DNA of 64,000 nt from Liquorilactobacillus satsumensis DSM 16230 = JCM 12392 (GCF_001435195.1 NZ_AZFQ01000050.1:1-64000); one strand, 5' to 3'; shown: positions 7,417 through 16,624, counted from the first letter of the stretch. The notes: generated by a model from the letters alone, not told the origin. A program made the numbers and translations.

Positions 7417-8541
7417 ATGACAACACAGAATGAAACAAAGGTCGGGCCATTTCGTTATGATATTGTGGGGAGTTTTTTGCGCACACCTGCGCTTAAGGAT
7501 GCTTTGGCCAAAAGAAGGACAGGCAGTTTAACTGAGGACGCTTTTTTGACGATTCGGCAGGAACAGATTAAAAAGTTAGTTGAAAAAGAAGCTGCACATG
7601 GATTGAAAGCAGTAACAGATGGAGAATTCAGTCGGAGTTGGTGGCATCTAGATTTCCTATGGGGCCTGAAAGGAGTCGCAAAATACGACTATCAAAAAAG
7701 TTATCAATTTAAAGGAGCAAAGACACGAACAGATAATGCTGAACTTGCAGGCAAGGTAGCTTATAATCCAAAGCATCCCTTTTTTGATGCGTTTAAAACA
7801 CTGCAAGCAGCTGTGCCTGCAGGGGTAGTGCCTAAACAGACAATCCCCTCACCCACAATGCTTTTTAGAGACAATCGCTCGGACAATTGGCCGCATTTCT
7901 ACGAACAACGCAGCGCTTATTTACATGACTTGGCGACAGCTTACCGACAAACTATTTTGCATTTCTACGAATTAGGTGCGCGTTATCTTCAAATTGATGA
8001 TACAACGTGGGCTTTTTTGATCAGTAAATTGAATGAATCTAAGCATCAACCCCAAGAATATGCTAAGTACGTCACACTTGCCCAAGAGTCCGTTGCTGTA
8101 ATTAATGAGCTTTTGACCGGTCTGCCAGCAGATCTGACAGTCACCACACATATTTGTCGCGGTAATTTTAAATCGACCTTCTTGTTTGCAGGTGGCTATG
8201 ATGTCGTCGCTAAGTATTTAGCACAATTGAATTACGACGGTTTCTTCTTAGAATATGATAATGAACGTTCCGGTGATTTTGCCCCGCTTAAGACGATCTT
8301 TAATGGACGAAAAGAAAAAAGAATTGTTTTAGGACTTGTTACTTCTAAAGATGGAACGCTTGAAGATGAACAGAGTTTGATTGCACGACTCAAAGAAGCA
8401 GCTGAATATGTTCCGCTTACGAATCTAGCACTTTCAACCCAGTGCGGATTTGCTTCGACGGAAGAAGGCAATGTGTTAACTGAAGAACAGCAATGGGCCA
8501 AGATTGACTTGGTTAAAAGAGTGGCTGACAAGGTCTGGTAA
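7417..8541 (+). CDS. Cobalamin-independent methionine synthase core protein (MetE C-domain type)
   Basis: A 374-residue protein corresponding to the catalytic half of MetE, as in the YxjG/YxjH group. It opens with RYDIVGSFLRTPALK. Putative zinc ligands are His245 and Cys247 (HICRGNF) and Cys343 (STQCGFAST), with acidic FLEYDNERSG between them. It should transfer a methyl group to homocysteine or a related thiol to make methionine; the methyl donor cannot be read from sequence. The start follows AGGAGGA; an upstream Met lacks a site. The Met-specific T-box leader supports a methionine role. Confidence 0.8.
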   Translation: MTTQNETKVGPFRYDIVGSFLRTPALKDALAKRRTGSLTEDAFLTIRQEQIKKLVEKEAAHGLKAVTDGEFSRSWWHLDFLWGLKGVAKYDYQKSYQFKGAKTRTDNAELAGKVAYNPKHPFFDAFKTLQAAVPAGVVPKQTIPSPTMLFRDNRSDNWPHFYEQRSAYLHDLATAYRQTILHFYELGARYLQIDDTTWAFLISKLNESKHQPQEYAKYVTLAQESVAVINELLTGLPADLTVTTHICRGNFKSTFLFAGGYDVVAKYLAQLNYDGFFLEYDNERSGDFAPLKTIFNGRKEKRIVLGLVTSKDGTLEDEQSLIARLKEAAEYVPLTNLALSTQCGFASTEEGNVLTEEQQWAKIDLVKRVADKVW

Positions 8542-8559
8542 AAAAATCAGGAATTGATT

Positions 8560-8612
8560 AATAATAAAAGAGCGACTTTTTTCCAAACGGATGAAGTCGC
8601 TCTTTTATTATT
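8560..8612. terminator. Bidirectional terminator
   Basis: AATAATAAAAGAGCGACTT pairs perfectly with AAGTCGCTCTTTTATTATT across a 15-base loop. It lies between the convergent MetE-like and NADH peroxidase-like genes. Confidence 0.9.
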
Positions 8613-8649
8613 TCAGTAATTGCTAGTGGCAGTTAAGCCTTGCTTAGAT

Positions 8650-10020
8650 TTAGAAGGGATTTTCGCCTAAAGCATGTTGTGCTGCCAGATTTAATAAGCT
8701 CCATTGACGGTCAAATCCAGGTTGGAAGAAGAAATCTGCTTCTGCAAGCTCTTCAAGACGAAGGTGCTGTTGAATTGCTAAAGCGATGACATTACCTTGT
8801 GCAGTAATATCGTACTTAGAAAGAACAGCTCCGCCAACAATCCGATGAGACAAGGGCTCAAAAGCTAATTTAACGAAAACTGGCACGTTTCCTTTATTTG
8901 TCGGGACATATTGTGGGCGCAGATTGTCACGATAGAAGGAAGTTTTAATATCTAAACCGACACGTTTGGCAGTAGTTTGATTTAAACCAGCGGTTGCAAA
9001 ATGATAATCAAAAACACTCAATGCAGATGAACCCACGACACCCTTAAAAGGACGTGCTGGCTTTTTATCGAAAAGATGCTGCACAAGATAGCGTGCTTCA
9101 CGACGAGCTACGGTTGCTAATGCAATTGGAATTTGCGCATTGGCTGCCACAGAATGTGCAAGTGTCGCATCGCCTAGAGCATATACATCGGACAAATTAG
9201 TACGCAAATATTCATCTGTTTTAATGAATCCATGATCATCTAAGGCAACAGTTCCTTTTAACCAGGCTGTGTTTGGTTTAATACCCGCGGCCTGAATCAC
9301 AAGATCACTAGGATATTCACCATTTTCCGTTTTGACTGCTGCGACTTTATTCGTACCCGTAAATGCGGTAATCTTGGCATTCATGACAACATTGACACCT
9401 TGAGTTTTGAGCTCTTTTTCAAGAATTGAAGTCATTTCTGGATCAAGATAGGTTCCCAAAGGACGCGGGATTACGTCTAACAAAGTTACGTTTTTGCCAG
9501 CTTTGCGACTTGCTTCGGCAGCTTCGATTCCGATGTATCCAGCACCGATTACTGTTATGTTTTTGACAGCAGGATCTTCCAATTTTTGTTTAATGTTGGT
9601 AGCCCAGTCATAACCGCGCATTAAGTAAACATTTTCGAGATCTTTACCAGGGACGGGGAGCTCTTTTGGAACTACCCCTGAGCTTAAGATCAATTTATCA
9701 TATGCGACTTCTTCTGTCTTGGCGGTGCGTGTATCTTTAACAGTGACAGTCTTGTCGTCTGCGTTAATCTTCGTTACTTCATGGTTGTTTAGAATATGCA
9801 CGCCCTGCTTAGTGAATTGCTGTGGTTCAAAGTTGCGCACATCAGTTACATCAGTAACGCTATTTTCAAGATATAACTGCATCCCACAGGACATAAATGA
9901 AACGAAATCTCCTGCCTCAAACATTGTGATCTCGACATCTGTATAACGTTGTAACAATTCAAGAATTGATTGATGTCCGCCGTGTGATGCTCCGACGATT
10001 ACTACCTTTGTTTTAGCCAT
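8650..10020 (-). CDS. NADH peroxidase/NADH oxidase family flavoprotein
   Basis: A 456-residue two-dinucleotide-binding flavoprotein. The FAD motif is VVIVGASHGGHQ with His13, the redox Cys45 lies in VSFMSCGMQLYLE, the NAD motif VIGAGYIGIEAAEA is near residue 157, and ALGDAT near 280. His13 and Cys45 correspond to the catalytic His10 and Cys42 of enterococcal NADH peroxidase, and the overall resemblance is close. It should use NADH to reduce hydrogen peroxide; water-forming NADH oxidases share these features and cannot be excluded. The start follows AGGAGGT. It is monocistronic. Confidence 0.85.
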   Translation of the reverse strand: MAKTKVVIVGASHGGHQSILELLQRYTDVEITMFEAGDFVSFMSCGMQLYLENSVTDVTDVRNFEPQQFTKQGVHILNNHEVTKINADDKTVTVKDTRTAKTEEVAYDKLILSSGVVPKELPVPGKDLENVYLMRGYDWATNIKQKLEDPAVKNITVIGAGYIGIEAAEASRKAGKNVTLLDVIPRPLGTYLDPEMTSILEKELKTQGVNVVMNAKITAFTGTNKVAAVKTENGEYPSDLVIQAAGIKPNTAWLKGTVALDDHGFIKTDEYLRTNLSDVYALGDATLAHSVAANAQIPIALATVARREARYLVQHLFDKKPARPFKGVVGSSALSVFDYHFATAGLNQTTAKRVGLDIKTSFYRDNLRPQYVPTNKGNVPVFVKLAFEPLSHRIVGGAVLSKYDITAQGNVIALAIQQHLRLEELAEADFFFQPGFDRQWSLLNLAAQHALGENPF

Positions 10021-10205
10021 TAAAACAACCTCCTGTAATGTTGGTTATTGAATAACTGCTAGGAACTAGTTATCCGTCCACTGTGCATTTTAGAATAATT
10101 CTAAACTACAGTCAAACAAAACACTTTTCTTTTTTAAAAATAAAATTTAATTTTTTAGCGAAAGTTGCAGAAAAAAACAACAGCACATTTTTTTGTGAAA
10201 TATGG

Positions 10206-10236
10206 TTGACATTTATCAGTAAATGAACAATAATGT
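10206..10236 (+). promoter_or_regulatory. Promoter of the second T-box unit
   Basis: TTGACA (10206-10211) is followed by an AATAAT/TAATGT -10 region at 10229-10236, with spacing 17-19. It lies about 25 bases before the start of the T-box structure. Confidence 0.55.
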
Positions 10237-10259
10237 GAACACTATATAAATGAAATAAG

Positions 10260-10546
10260 CTGCAAGATGAGTACGTGTGGAGCTGCTGTCAGAGAGTCGC
10301 TGGTTGGTGAAAAGCGATGGGCTGGTGAAACGCTGAAGATGGTCTTGGATGGAGCTTTACTGTTAAGTTGTTTTTACAATGAGACAGTAACGGGAACTCC
10401 CGTTAAAGGGTCGAAGTATCAATTTACAATTTGTAATGGCGTACTTCTTGAGGAGTGATTTGTGAGAATTACTCAAACTAAGGTGGTAGCACGGAAAGCA
10501 TTTCCGTCCTTGTTCGTAAGAACTTGGATGGGAATGCTTTTTTTTT
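10260..10546 (+). ncRNA. T-box riboswitch, methionine specifier
   Basis: Stem I has GAGTA (10269-10273) and AGAGAG. The specifier loop TGAAGATGGTCT is identical to that of the leader at 7120, placing ATG (Met) at 10339-10341; CAAGA pairs with TCTTG at its base. The T-box sequence AAGGTGGTAGCACGG is at 10480-10494, with TGGT as expected for an A73 tRNA. The terminator AAAGCATTTCC/GGGAATGCTTT ends in a T-run. It should switch on the cystathionine enzyme gene when methionine is short. Confidence 0.92.
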
Positions 10547-10566
10547 ATGGGAAGGGGTAATTTATA

Positions 10567-11733
10567 ATGGCAGGTTTTAATACGCAGTTGGTGCATGGCA
10601 AAGAAATTAAGGATAATAACACGGGGGCAGTCAATATCCCAGTCTACAATTCGTCTACTTATCAGTATCCTAAAGTTGGTGAAAATGTTAGGTGGGACTA
10701 TGCACGTTCAGGCAATCCCACACGTGAATTTTTAGAAAAGCAAATTGCGCAACTTGAGCATGGAGCTTGTGGTTTTGCTTTTGCATCTGGAATGGCTGCC
10801 ATTCATGCTGCCTTTGCAATTTTTAGGCCTGGAGATCATATTTTGATAGGCGACCAACTATATGGTGGTACGTATCGTTTGCTTAATCAGTACTTTAAGC
10901 TGCAAGGGATTGCATTTACGACGGTTGATACGCGGAATTTAGAGAAGGTTGAAGCAGCGATCCAAAACAATACCAAGGCGATTTATTTTGAGCCTGTTAC
11001 TAATCCATTGCTGCAAGTCACAAGTGTTAGGGAGATTGCAACCATTGCCAAAAGGCATAACTTGTTAACAATTGTTGATAATACTTTTTTGACACCTTAT
11101 CTGCAACGTCCATTGGAACTCGGGGCTGACCTAGTAGTACATTCTGCAACTAAGTACTTGAGCGGTCATTCTGATGTAATTGCTGGTTTAGTAGTTGCTA
11201 AGACGGCTGCATTGGGACAAAAAATTTATTTTGTACAGAATGCACTTGGAGGTGTGCTCTCACCAGAAAGTGCTAACTTGGTAAGACGTGGAATTCAAAC
11301 ACTCGGGGTGAGGATGGAACGTGAACAACAAAATGTTGCTGCTTTGATTGAGTTTTTACAGCAGCGCCCAGAAGTTGTGCAGCTTAATTATCCGGGCATT
11401 GCAGGGACAAAGGATCATGCAATTGCCGCACGTGAATGTCGGGGGTATGGAGGAGTTTTCTCTTTCGTACTTGATGCCAACACGGATGCAACTACTTTTG
11501 TAAATAACCTACATTTATTGAAACTGGCGGTTAGTCTAGGGGCAGTCGAAAGTCTGGTAGAACTTCCGTACGAGATGAGCCATGCAGAGCTACCGCCGCA
11601 AGAAAGAATTCAAGCAGGAATTACTCCACAATTAATTAGATGTGCAATCGGGATTGAAGATTGCGAGGACCTTATTGCCGATATTAGAGCCGCTCTGGCA
11701 GTTGCAAGAAAGAAAACGGCAGCCTCAGTTTAA
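10567..11733 (+). CDS. Cystathionine gamma-synthase/lyase family PLP enzyme
   Basis: A 388-residue Cys/Met-metabolism PLP enzyme of fold type I. It has YARSGNPTR near residue 46, FASGMAAIHA near 73, DNTFLTPYLQ near 171 and the PLP lysine Lys196 in HSATKYLSGHSD. The family includes cystathionine gamma-synthase, gamma-lyase and beta-lyase, which are hard to tell apart by eye. The methionine T-box directly upstream favours a role in making methionine or recycling between cysteine and methionine. The start follows GAAGGGG. A polar amino acid ABC transporter follows after a 400-base gap. Confidence 0.85.
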   Translation: MAGFNTQLVHGKEIKDNNTGAVNIPVYNSSTYQYPKVGENVRWDYARSGNPTREFLEKQIAQLEHGACGFAFASGMAAIHAAFAIFRPGDHILIGDQLYGGTYRLLNQYFKLQGIAFTTVDTRNLEKVEAAIQNNTKAIYFEPVTNPLLQVTSVREIATIAKRHNLLTIVDNTFLTPYLQRPLELGADLVVHSATKYLSGHSDVIAGLVVAKTAALGQKIYFVQNALGGVLSPESANLVRRGIQTLGVRMEREQQNVAALIEFLQQRPEVVQLNYPGIAGTKDHAIAARECRGYGGVFSFVLDANTDATTFVNNLHLLKLAVSLGAVESLVELPYEMSHAELPPQERIQAGITPQLIRCAIGIEDCEDLIADIRAALAVARKKTAASV

Positions 11734-12132
11734 ATTTTGCATCATTTTTTAAAAAAAATTTTTGTAAAGCAGTGGTCTATGTGATAACTAACATTAAAAT
11801 GGAAGCACACTGCGAACTAAATGTTGTTTATTTAATAAATTGATTTCCTTTACAATCGCCGCCAAACAAGGATTTTAGGCTTGGAAAAGTTGACTTTGAG
11901 CTTAGGCTGAAGTAATCTTAGAACTGTCATAATTATGAGATATAGGTGATAAAATTAGAAACGGTATTGTTTATAATTAAAAAATGAATAAACAATTAAG
12001 GGTAAAGCTAATGCTGCTCAAAATAACCTGTTTAAGATTTTTTCAGCTAGCGACCGACAATCAATTAGATTTTGGATCAACTGAATAAGTTAGTGATTAA
12101 TTTAAAAAGAATAGAGATGGAAGGAAGACAAG
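11734..12132 (+). other. Intergenic gap without a supported gene
   Basis: About 400 AT-rich bases between the cystathionine enzyme and the ABC transporter. There is no T-box, no strong hairpin and no frame with a ribosome binding site until the permease. A TATAAT-like box near 11968 and a TTGACT near 11890 may be promoter parts for the transporter, but spacing does not fit one promoter. The permease ribosome binding site is GGAAGG near 12119-12124. Confidence 0.4.
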
Positions 12133-12792
12133 ATGGATTTAAGTATTATGCAACAAGCAATTCCGCAATTTGTTAAGGCCTTTGAACTGACGCTTTGGCT
12201 TTCCTTTGTTGGCATATTAGGGGCTTTGCTAGTTGGAGTTTGTTGCAGTCTCTTGCAGTATTTTAAAGTGCCATTTTTAGGTAAAGTTGCTTCTGTATAC
12301 GTGGAGCTTTTCCGCAATACTCCGCTATTAATCCAATTATTCTTTTTATACTATGCCTTTCCTGTAATTGGCATTAAATTGCCTGCGCAGGTTTGTGGAA
12401 TTATTGGTTTGGCTTTTCTGGGTGGAAGTTATATGGCAGAAGGTTTTACAGGCGGTTTCAACGGGGTTTCACAGAGCCAATTGGATGCAGGTAAAGCAAT
12501 TGGACTGAATAAGTTTCAACTTGCCCGTTACGTTGTTTTTCCACAGGGTTTTACGCTCAGTGTTCCGGCCCTGGCAGCCAATGTTATTTTTTTAATCAAG
12601 GAGACCTCAATTTTTTCAGTAATTGCAATTCCAGAATTGACAAATACCGCACTTGATTTGGTTGGGTTGTATTATCGCAGTAATGAGTATCTTTTCATGC
12701 TAGTACTTGCTTATGCAATCATTTTGATTCCGTTATCAATTATTTTAACAATCCTAGAGCGGAAAGTGAGGTATGGTTCATTTGGGAACTAA
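12133..12792 (+). CDS. Polar amino acid ABC permease 1
   Basis: A 219-residue HisM/GlnP-type inner membrane permease. It has about five transmembrane segments, ELFRNTPLLIQLFF in the N-terminal half and the EAA-type loop GLNKFQLARYVVFPQGFTLSVP near residues 122-143. It overlaps the second permease by 20 bases, indicating translational coupling. The substrate is inferred from the binding protein at 14287. Confidence 0.88.
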   Translation: MDLSIMQQAIPQFVKAFELTLWLSFVGILGALLVGVCCSLLQYFKVPFLGKVASVYVELFRNTPLLIQLFFLYYAFPVIGIKLPAQVCGIIGLAFLGGSYMAEGFTGGFNGVSQSQLDAGKAIGLNKFQLARYVVFPQGFTLSVPALAANVIFLIKETSIFSVIAIPELTNTALDLVGLYYRSNEYLFMLVLAYAIILIPLSIILTILERKVRYGSFGN

Positions 12793-13447
12793 TATTTTGT
12801 TTGCCGGAAATAATTTTGTCCGGTTACTTGAAGGGCTCTGGACGACAGTTTGGATTGCAATCTGTGCGCTTATTATTGGGCTAATTCTTGGGACTGGATT
12901 GGGTATTTTACGAACTTCTAAGAATCGGCCAGTGAGAATTTTGTTACGGCTTTATCTTGAGTTTTTTCGAATAGTACCCTCGGTTGTGCTGCTTTTCTTA
13001 TTTTATTATATTTTGCCCCGTCAGCTGAATCTTAATTTGCCGGCTGAGCAAATGGCAGTACTGGCTTTTGCATTATGGGTAGCGGCTGAATTCAGTGATA
13101 TCGTTCGGGGAGCCTTGATTTCTGTACCGCAGCACCAAAAAGAATCGGGGCTGGCACTTGGCCTAAATGGCTGGCAGTTGTTTAGGTATGTGTTATTACC
13201 GCAAGCACTTGTTTTGGAACTGCCTGCCACAATTAATCTTGCAACACGTGTTGTTAAGACCACTTCGCTTTTAATGCTTATCAGTGTGATGGATGTCATT
13301 AATATTGGACAGCAGATCATTGAGGCAAATCGACAGACATATCCAAATGGAATCTTCTGGATATATGGAATCATCTTTTTGTTTTATTTTATCGTCGATT
13401 ATCCACTTTCTTTGTGGGCTCGCCGTTTAGCTGCAAAACAGCATTAA
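12773..13447 (+). CDS. Polar amino acid ABC permease 2
   Basis: A 224-residue partner permease of the same family. It has FFRIVPSVVLLFLFYY and the EAA-type loop LALGLNGWQLFRYVLLPQALVLELP. It begins inside the 3' end of permease 1 and probably pairs with it as a heterodimer. The next start, of the ATPase, lies 17 bases downstream. Confidence 0.88.
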   Translation: MVHLGTNILFAGNNFVRLLEGLWTTVWIAICALIIGLILGTGLGILRTSKNRPVRILLRLYLEFFRIVPSVVLLFLFYYILPRQLNLNLPAEQMAVLAFALWVAAEFSDIVRGALISVPQHQKESGLALGLNGWQLFRYVLLPQALVLELPATINLATRVVKTTSLLMLISVMDVINIGQQIIEANRQTYPNGIFWIYGIIFLFYFIVDYPLSLWARRLAAKQH

Positions 13448-13464
13448 TTATGGAGGAAACAGAG

Positions 13465-14205
13465 ATGCCAGAACAAATTTTGAAGATTGATAAGTTGAAT
13501 AAATATTATGGGCAGCATCAGGTACTATACGATATTAGTTTTGAGATTCAAAAAGGTGAGGTAGTAGCGCTGTTAGGTCCTTCCGGTTCAGGAAAGAGCA
13601 CCTTAATTCGTTGTCTAAATGGATTGGAACAATTTCAGTCGGGTTTTTTATTTTTCGGTGGTAAACAAATTACACCACAAGAAAAGAATTGGCCGCAGCT
13701 ACGGCAAAAAATTGGAATGGTCTTTCAAAGTTATGATCTTTTCCCCAATCTAAGCGTCCTTGATAATATTCTTTTGGGACCGTTAAAAGTGCAAAAACGA
13801 CAACGTGCTGAAGCAACTGCTGAAGCCTTAAAATTGTTGCAGCGTGTAGGATTAGAGAAATATGCTGAGGTGTATCCGCGGCAGCTTTCGGGCGGTCAGA
13901 AACAAAGAGTTGCAATTGTTCGCGCTCTTGCCTTGCATCCTGAACTAATGCTATTTGACGAAGTGACAGCTTCGTTAGATCCCGAAATGGTTCGTGGGAT
14001 TTTGGAGATTATTCGAGAGCTATCAGAGCGTGACAACATGACAATGATTATTGTTACGCATGAAATGAATTTTGCAGCACAAATTGCAGATCGAATTCTT
14101 TTTCTGGAAGAAGGACGGATTTTGGAACAAACCCCTGGAAAAGAATTTTTCCAACACGCAAAAACACAAAGAGCACGGGAATTTCTGGAAAGTATGACAT
14201 TTTAA
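13465..14205 (+). CDS. Polar amino acid ABC transporter ATPase
   Basis: A 246-residue GlnQ-type ATPase. Walker A is GPSGSGKST near residue 35, the signature is LSGGQKQR near 138, and Walker B is LMLFDEVTASLD near 158, followed by the H-loop IIVTHE. The start follows GGAGG (13452-13456); an earlier in-frame start would run into the permease gene. It energises the two permeases upstream. Confidence 0.93.
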   Translation: MPEQILKIDKLNKYYGQHQVLYDISFEIQKGEVVALLGPSGSGKSTLIRCLNGLEQFQSGFLFFGGKQITPQEKNWPQLRQKIGMVFQSYDLFPNLSVLDNILLGPLKVQKRQRAEATAEALKLLQRVGLEKYAEVYPRQLSGGQKQRVAIVRALALHPELMLFDEVTASLDPEMVRGILEIIRELSERDNMTMIIVTHEMNFAAQIADRILFLEEGRILEQTPGKEFFQHAKTQRAREFLESMTF

Positions 14206-14286
14206 TAGGTAAATTATGTCTGCTGTTTTTTTTAAGGTTATCAACGCATTAAAATATAGTAGTAACTGGATAAGGGGAGGATTTTT

Positions 14287-15132
14287 ATGCGAAAAAAAGT
14301 TTTTTTTAGAAAATTATTTTTAGGAGTGGTGGCATCTTTGGGGCTGATATTTTTACTGGCTGGATGTGGCAATAGTTCCAGCAGTTCCAATAATCAGAGT
14401 TCTGTAAGTGCCATTAAAAAGCGTGGTGTTTTGCGGGTAGCAGTTTTTGGTGACCTTAAGCCTTATGGTTGGGTTAATCAAGATGGCAAACGCGTCGGGT
14501 ATGACGTCACTTTAGCGCGACAGCTTGCCAAAGACTTGAATGTTAAGGTTAAATTTACGCAGGTGAATGCTAACAACCGGGTAGATGCTTTGAACTCCAA
14601 TAAAGTTGATCTTGTTTTGGCTAACTTTACTGTGACTAGTGACCGTAAAAAAGTCGTTGATTTTGCGGAACCATATATGAAAGTTTCAGTCGGGGTAGTC
14701 TCGCCAAAAGAATCACGGATTAGTGATGTGGCTCAGTTAAAGGGGAAGACAGTGATTGTTAGCAAAGGAACAACTGCTGAGACATATTTTACAGAAAAAC
14801 AAAAAGATGTTAACCTTCTGAAGTTTGATTCCAAAACACAGCAGTTCAATGCATTGAAGAACAAACGTGGAGTTGCTTTAGCGGATGATAATTCTTATCT
14901 GTATGCTTGGGTTAAGAATCATCCAGATTATTCAGTTGGAATCAAGACTTTAGGGCCTAGTTCGGCTATTGCTCCGGCAGTTAAGAAGGGGAATAGTTCA
15001 TTGTTGAATTGGACTAATAAGGATATAAAGAAATTGCGTCAAAATGGTTTCTTTGAAAAAGCATATAATTCAGATTTGAAACCATACTTTAGTTCTGAGG
15101 TAAATTCTGCAGATATTTTGATAAATAAGTAG
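14287..15132 (+). CDS. CjaA-like cysteine/polar amino acid binding lipoprotein
   Basis: A 281-residue lipoprotein with a signal peptide ending at LAGC. The family-3 solute-binding fold is clear: RGVLRVAVFGDLKPYGWV, GYDVTLARQLAKDL, NANNRVDALNSNKVDLVLANFTVTSDR and APAVKKGN. It resembles the Campylobacter cysteine-binding protein CjaA, so cysteine or a similar small amino acid is the best guess. The methionine/cysteine gene upstream agrees with that. It is the last gene of the unit; the start follows GGGGAGG. Confidence 0.82.
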   Translation: MRKKVFFRKLFLGVVASLGLIFLLAGCGNSSSSSNNQSSVSAIKKRGVLRVAVFGDLKPYGWVNQDGKRVGYDVTLARQLAKDLNVKVKFTQVNANNRVDALNSNKVDLVLANFTVTSDRKKVVDFAEPYMKVSVGVVSPKESRISDVAQLKGKTVIVSKGTTAETYFTEKQKDVNLLKFDSKTQQFNALKNKRGVALADDNSYLYAWVKNHPDYSVGIKTLGPSSAIAPAVKKGNSSLLNWTNKDIKKLRQNGFFEKAYNSDLKPYFSSEVNSADILINK

Positions 15133-15240
15133 CTGGGCTTTAGAATAAAAAGTTCAGTTCAACGGTAGGTTAATGCATAGATTACTAAATAAGCCCGGGA
15201 AGTTAAGCTAAAAACAGATAGTTTTGGCCGCATTCCTGAG

Positions 15241-15542
15241 CTTATTTTAGTATTTGTAATACCGGACTTAGTCTACGGCGGGGTGTCGGCACTTCGGTCA
15301 TAACGTGCTCCAATCACCAGCCTTTTGCGCCTAACCACAAATTGCGCATAGTCATAGGCCGACTATTTTGTAATTTGGCGTTAGTGCTCAAAGTCTGACG
15401 GTGCTTGTCGACACTTCGGTCATAACGTGCTCCACCCAGCAACCTCCTGTGCCTAAGCCAGCATTACGCGTAACCAAACCCGGGTTACTTTGTAATGCCA
15501 GACTTAGTCCACGGCGGTTGGACGCAAGGGTGTCGGCACTTC
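15241..15542. repeat. Structured ~124-bp tandem repeat array, locus A
   Basis: About 2.4 units. The anchor TGTCGGCACTTC (or TGTCGACACTTC) starts at 15284, 15406 and 15531, so the spacing is 122 and 125 bases, and each is followed by a GTGCTCC segment. Two units fold as three nested helices: unit 1 pairs 15331-15335 with 15380-15384, 15339-15345 with 15370-15376 and 15348-15353 with 15361-15366; unit 2 pairs 15453-15457 with 15503-15507, 15461-15467 with 15492-15498 and 15470-15475 with 15483-15488. The helices differ in sequence but keep pairing. The array ends 2 bases from the stop of the chemoreceptor gene. An inverted relative lies at 61536-61757. No coding frame is supported. Confidence 0.85.
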
Positions 15543-15544
15543 TT

Positions 15545-16459
15545 CTAATCATTCTTTACCATAAATAATTCATTGAGAGCATTCATCGCTGCCTGAAGCT
15601 GTGTCGCCGTATTTCTAAGTGTATTGTAGGAATCCGCACTAGTTTTCATCGCCGTCTGCGTAGAAGTGGTTACCTGCAGAATCGCTTCCGAACTATTCAA
15701 GATTGCATCAACTTGTTCTGTAATATTACCAATATGATCTTGGATTCCTGAAGCCTCCGCCCGAACCTGGGTTGAAAGCTTCCGAATCTCTTTAGCTACG
15801 ATCGCAAAACCGCGCCCAAGTTCACCTGCACGTGCTGCTTCAATAGAAGCATTAACAGCCAACATATTAGTCTGTTTAGAGATTCCATGAATAGTTTTGA
15901 CGATGTCGTTTGTTTGTTCAGAACGATTTGATAAAAATTTGCTGCTTTTTTTGTTGGCAGTTGAAGAAGTTTCAATTTGTGCAATGTTATTGCGCAAAGA
16001 ACCAAGGTTTTTTTGTCCATTTTCTGAAATTTTGTTCATTTTTTCTGAAATATCAAGAACTACCTTGAGTGAAGCTTCTAACTGTTTAGTTCTCTCAGTA
16101 ATATCAAAGCAGACTTTCATAACAGCAATGACTGCCCCTTTTTCATCTTGCACAGGGAAGTAATTGGCTTCAAAAAAAACTTGTTGTGCGTTTTTGTCTT
16201 TTCGAATAACTCGATCTTGATAACTGTGTCCTTGTAAAAGCAGATTCCAAAATTTTTGATAATTTTCACTTTTTACAAAATCTGAAAAACAAAGATCATA
16301 ATGGTAGAGATTTTTGAGTTCAGCAAGTGAATATTTAAGTGTCTGTGCGAATAAAGGTGTCGCATAGATAATTTTTTTATTGGTGTCAAAGATCACGATT
16401 GCCATTTCTCGCGAAAAAGCAGTATTAACAGCGCGTTTGATGATTTGGTCTGTTTCCAT
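15545..16459 (-). CDS. Soluble PAS-containing methyl-accepting chemotaxis protein
   Basis: A 304-residue protein without transmembrane segments. A PAS domain occupies about residues 10-120 ([21 protein letters not shown]; ending [13 protein letters not shown]). A short chemoreceptor signalling domain follows, with the tip motif [32 protein letters not shown] near residues 195-226. It probably senses a cytoplasmic or redox cue and talks to CheA/CheW, implying that the organism has chemotaxis. The start is set at METDQII after GGGAGGT; 13 codons upstream of it are likely untranslated. No chemotaxis partner genes are in the window. Confidence 0.85.
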   Translation of the reverse strand: METDQIIKRAVNTAFSREMAIVIFDTNKKIIYATPLFAQTLKYSLAELKNLYHYDLCFSDFVKSENYQKFWNLLLQGHSYQDRVIRKDKNAQQVFFEANYFPVQDEKGAVIAVMKVCFDITERTKQLEASLKVVLDISEKMNKISENGQKNLGSLRNNIAQIETSSTANKKSSKFLSNRSEQTNDIVKTIHGISKQTNMLAVNASIEAARAGELGRGFAIVAKEIRKLSTQVRAEASGIQDHIGNITEQVDAILNSSEAILQVTTSTQTAMKTSADSYNTLRNTATQLQAAMNALNELFMVKND

Positions 16460-16519
16460 CTTTACCTCCCGAGGATACGTGTTTGTTTTTAGCTTCACTT
16501 GTTATTATCGACTAAAATA

Positions 16520-16624
16520 TTTAATTTTTTAGTTCCTTTTTGAAATAAGCAAGGCGTACGGTTAGAAAGCCACAGTATAAAAATAAACTAACGATTAATG
16601 CGGGTAAAACGGCGGCTAACGGGC
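16520..16624 (-). pseudogene. Possible remnant of a membrane protein C-terminus
   Basis: On the minus strand a 34-codon open stretch encodes a hydrophobic helix (LPALIVSLFLYCGFLTVRL) followed by the basic tail AYFKKELKN and a stop. This is the usual shape of the last helix of a polytopic membrane protein. An in-frame stop lies just upstream and no start or ribosome binding site is seen, so it looks like a decayed 3' end. No family assignment is possible. Confidence 0.3.

Noticed and set aside
8232..8531. 99-codon minus-strand frame in the MetE-like gene
   Set aside because: It is antisense to a well-supported gene and has no start site or conserved motif.
10267..10458. 63-codon plus-strand frame beginning MSTCGAAV
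   Set aside because: It lies wholly within the T-box leader; codons follow the conserved RNA structure and there is no ribosome binding site.
11983..12087. 34-codon frame MNKQLRVKLML in the gap before the ABC transporter
   Set aside because: No ribosome binding site, no hydrophobic or other recognisable feature, and ordinary chance length in AT-rich DNA.
15241..15542. Repeat array as a CRISPR locus
   Set aside because: Units are about 124 bases, structured throughout and imperfect; there are no short identical repeats with unique spacers and no cas genes.
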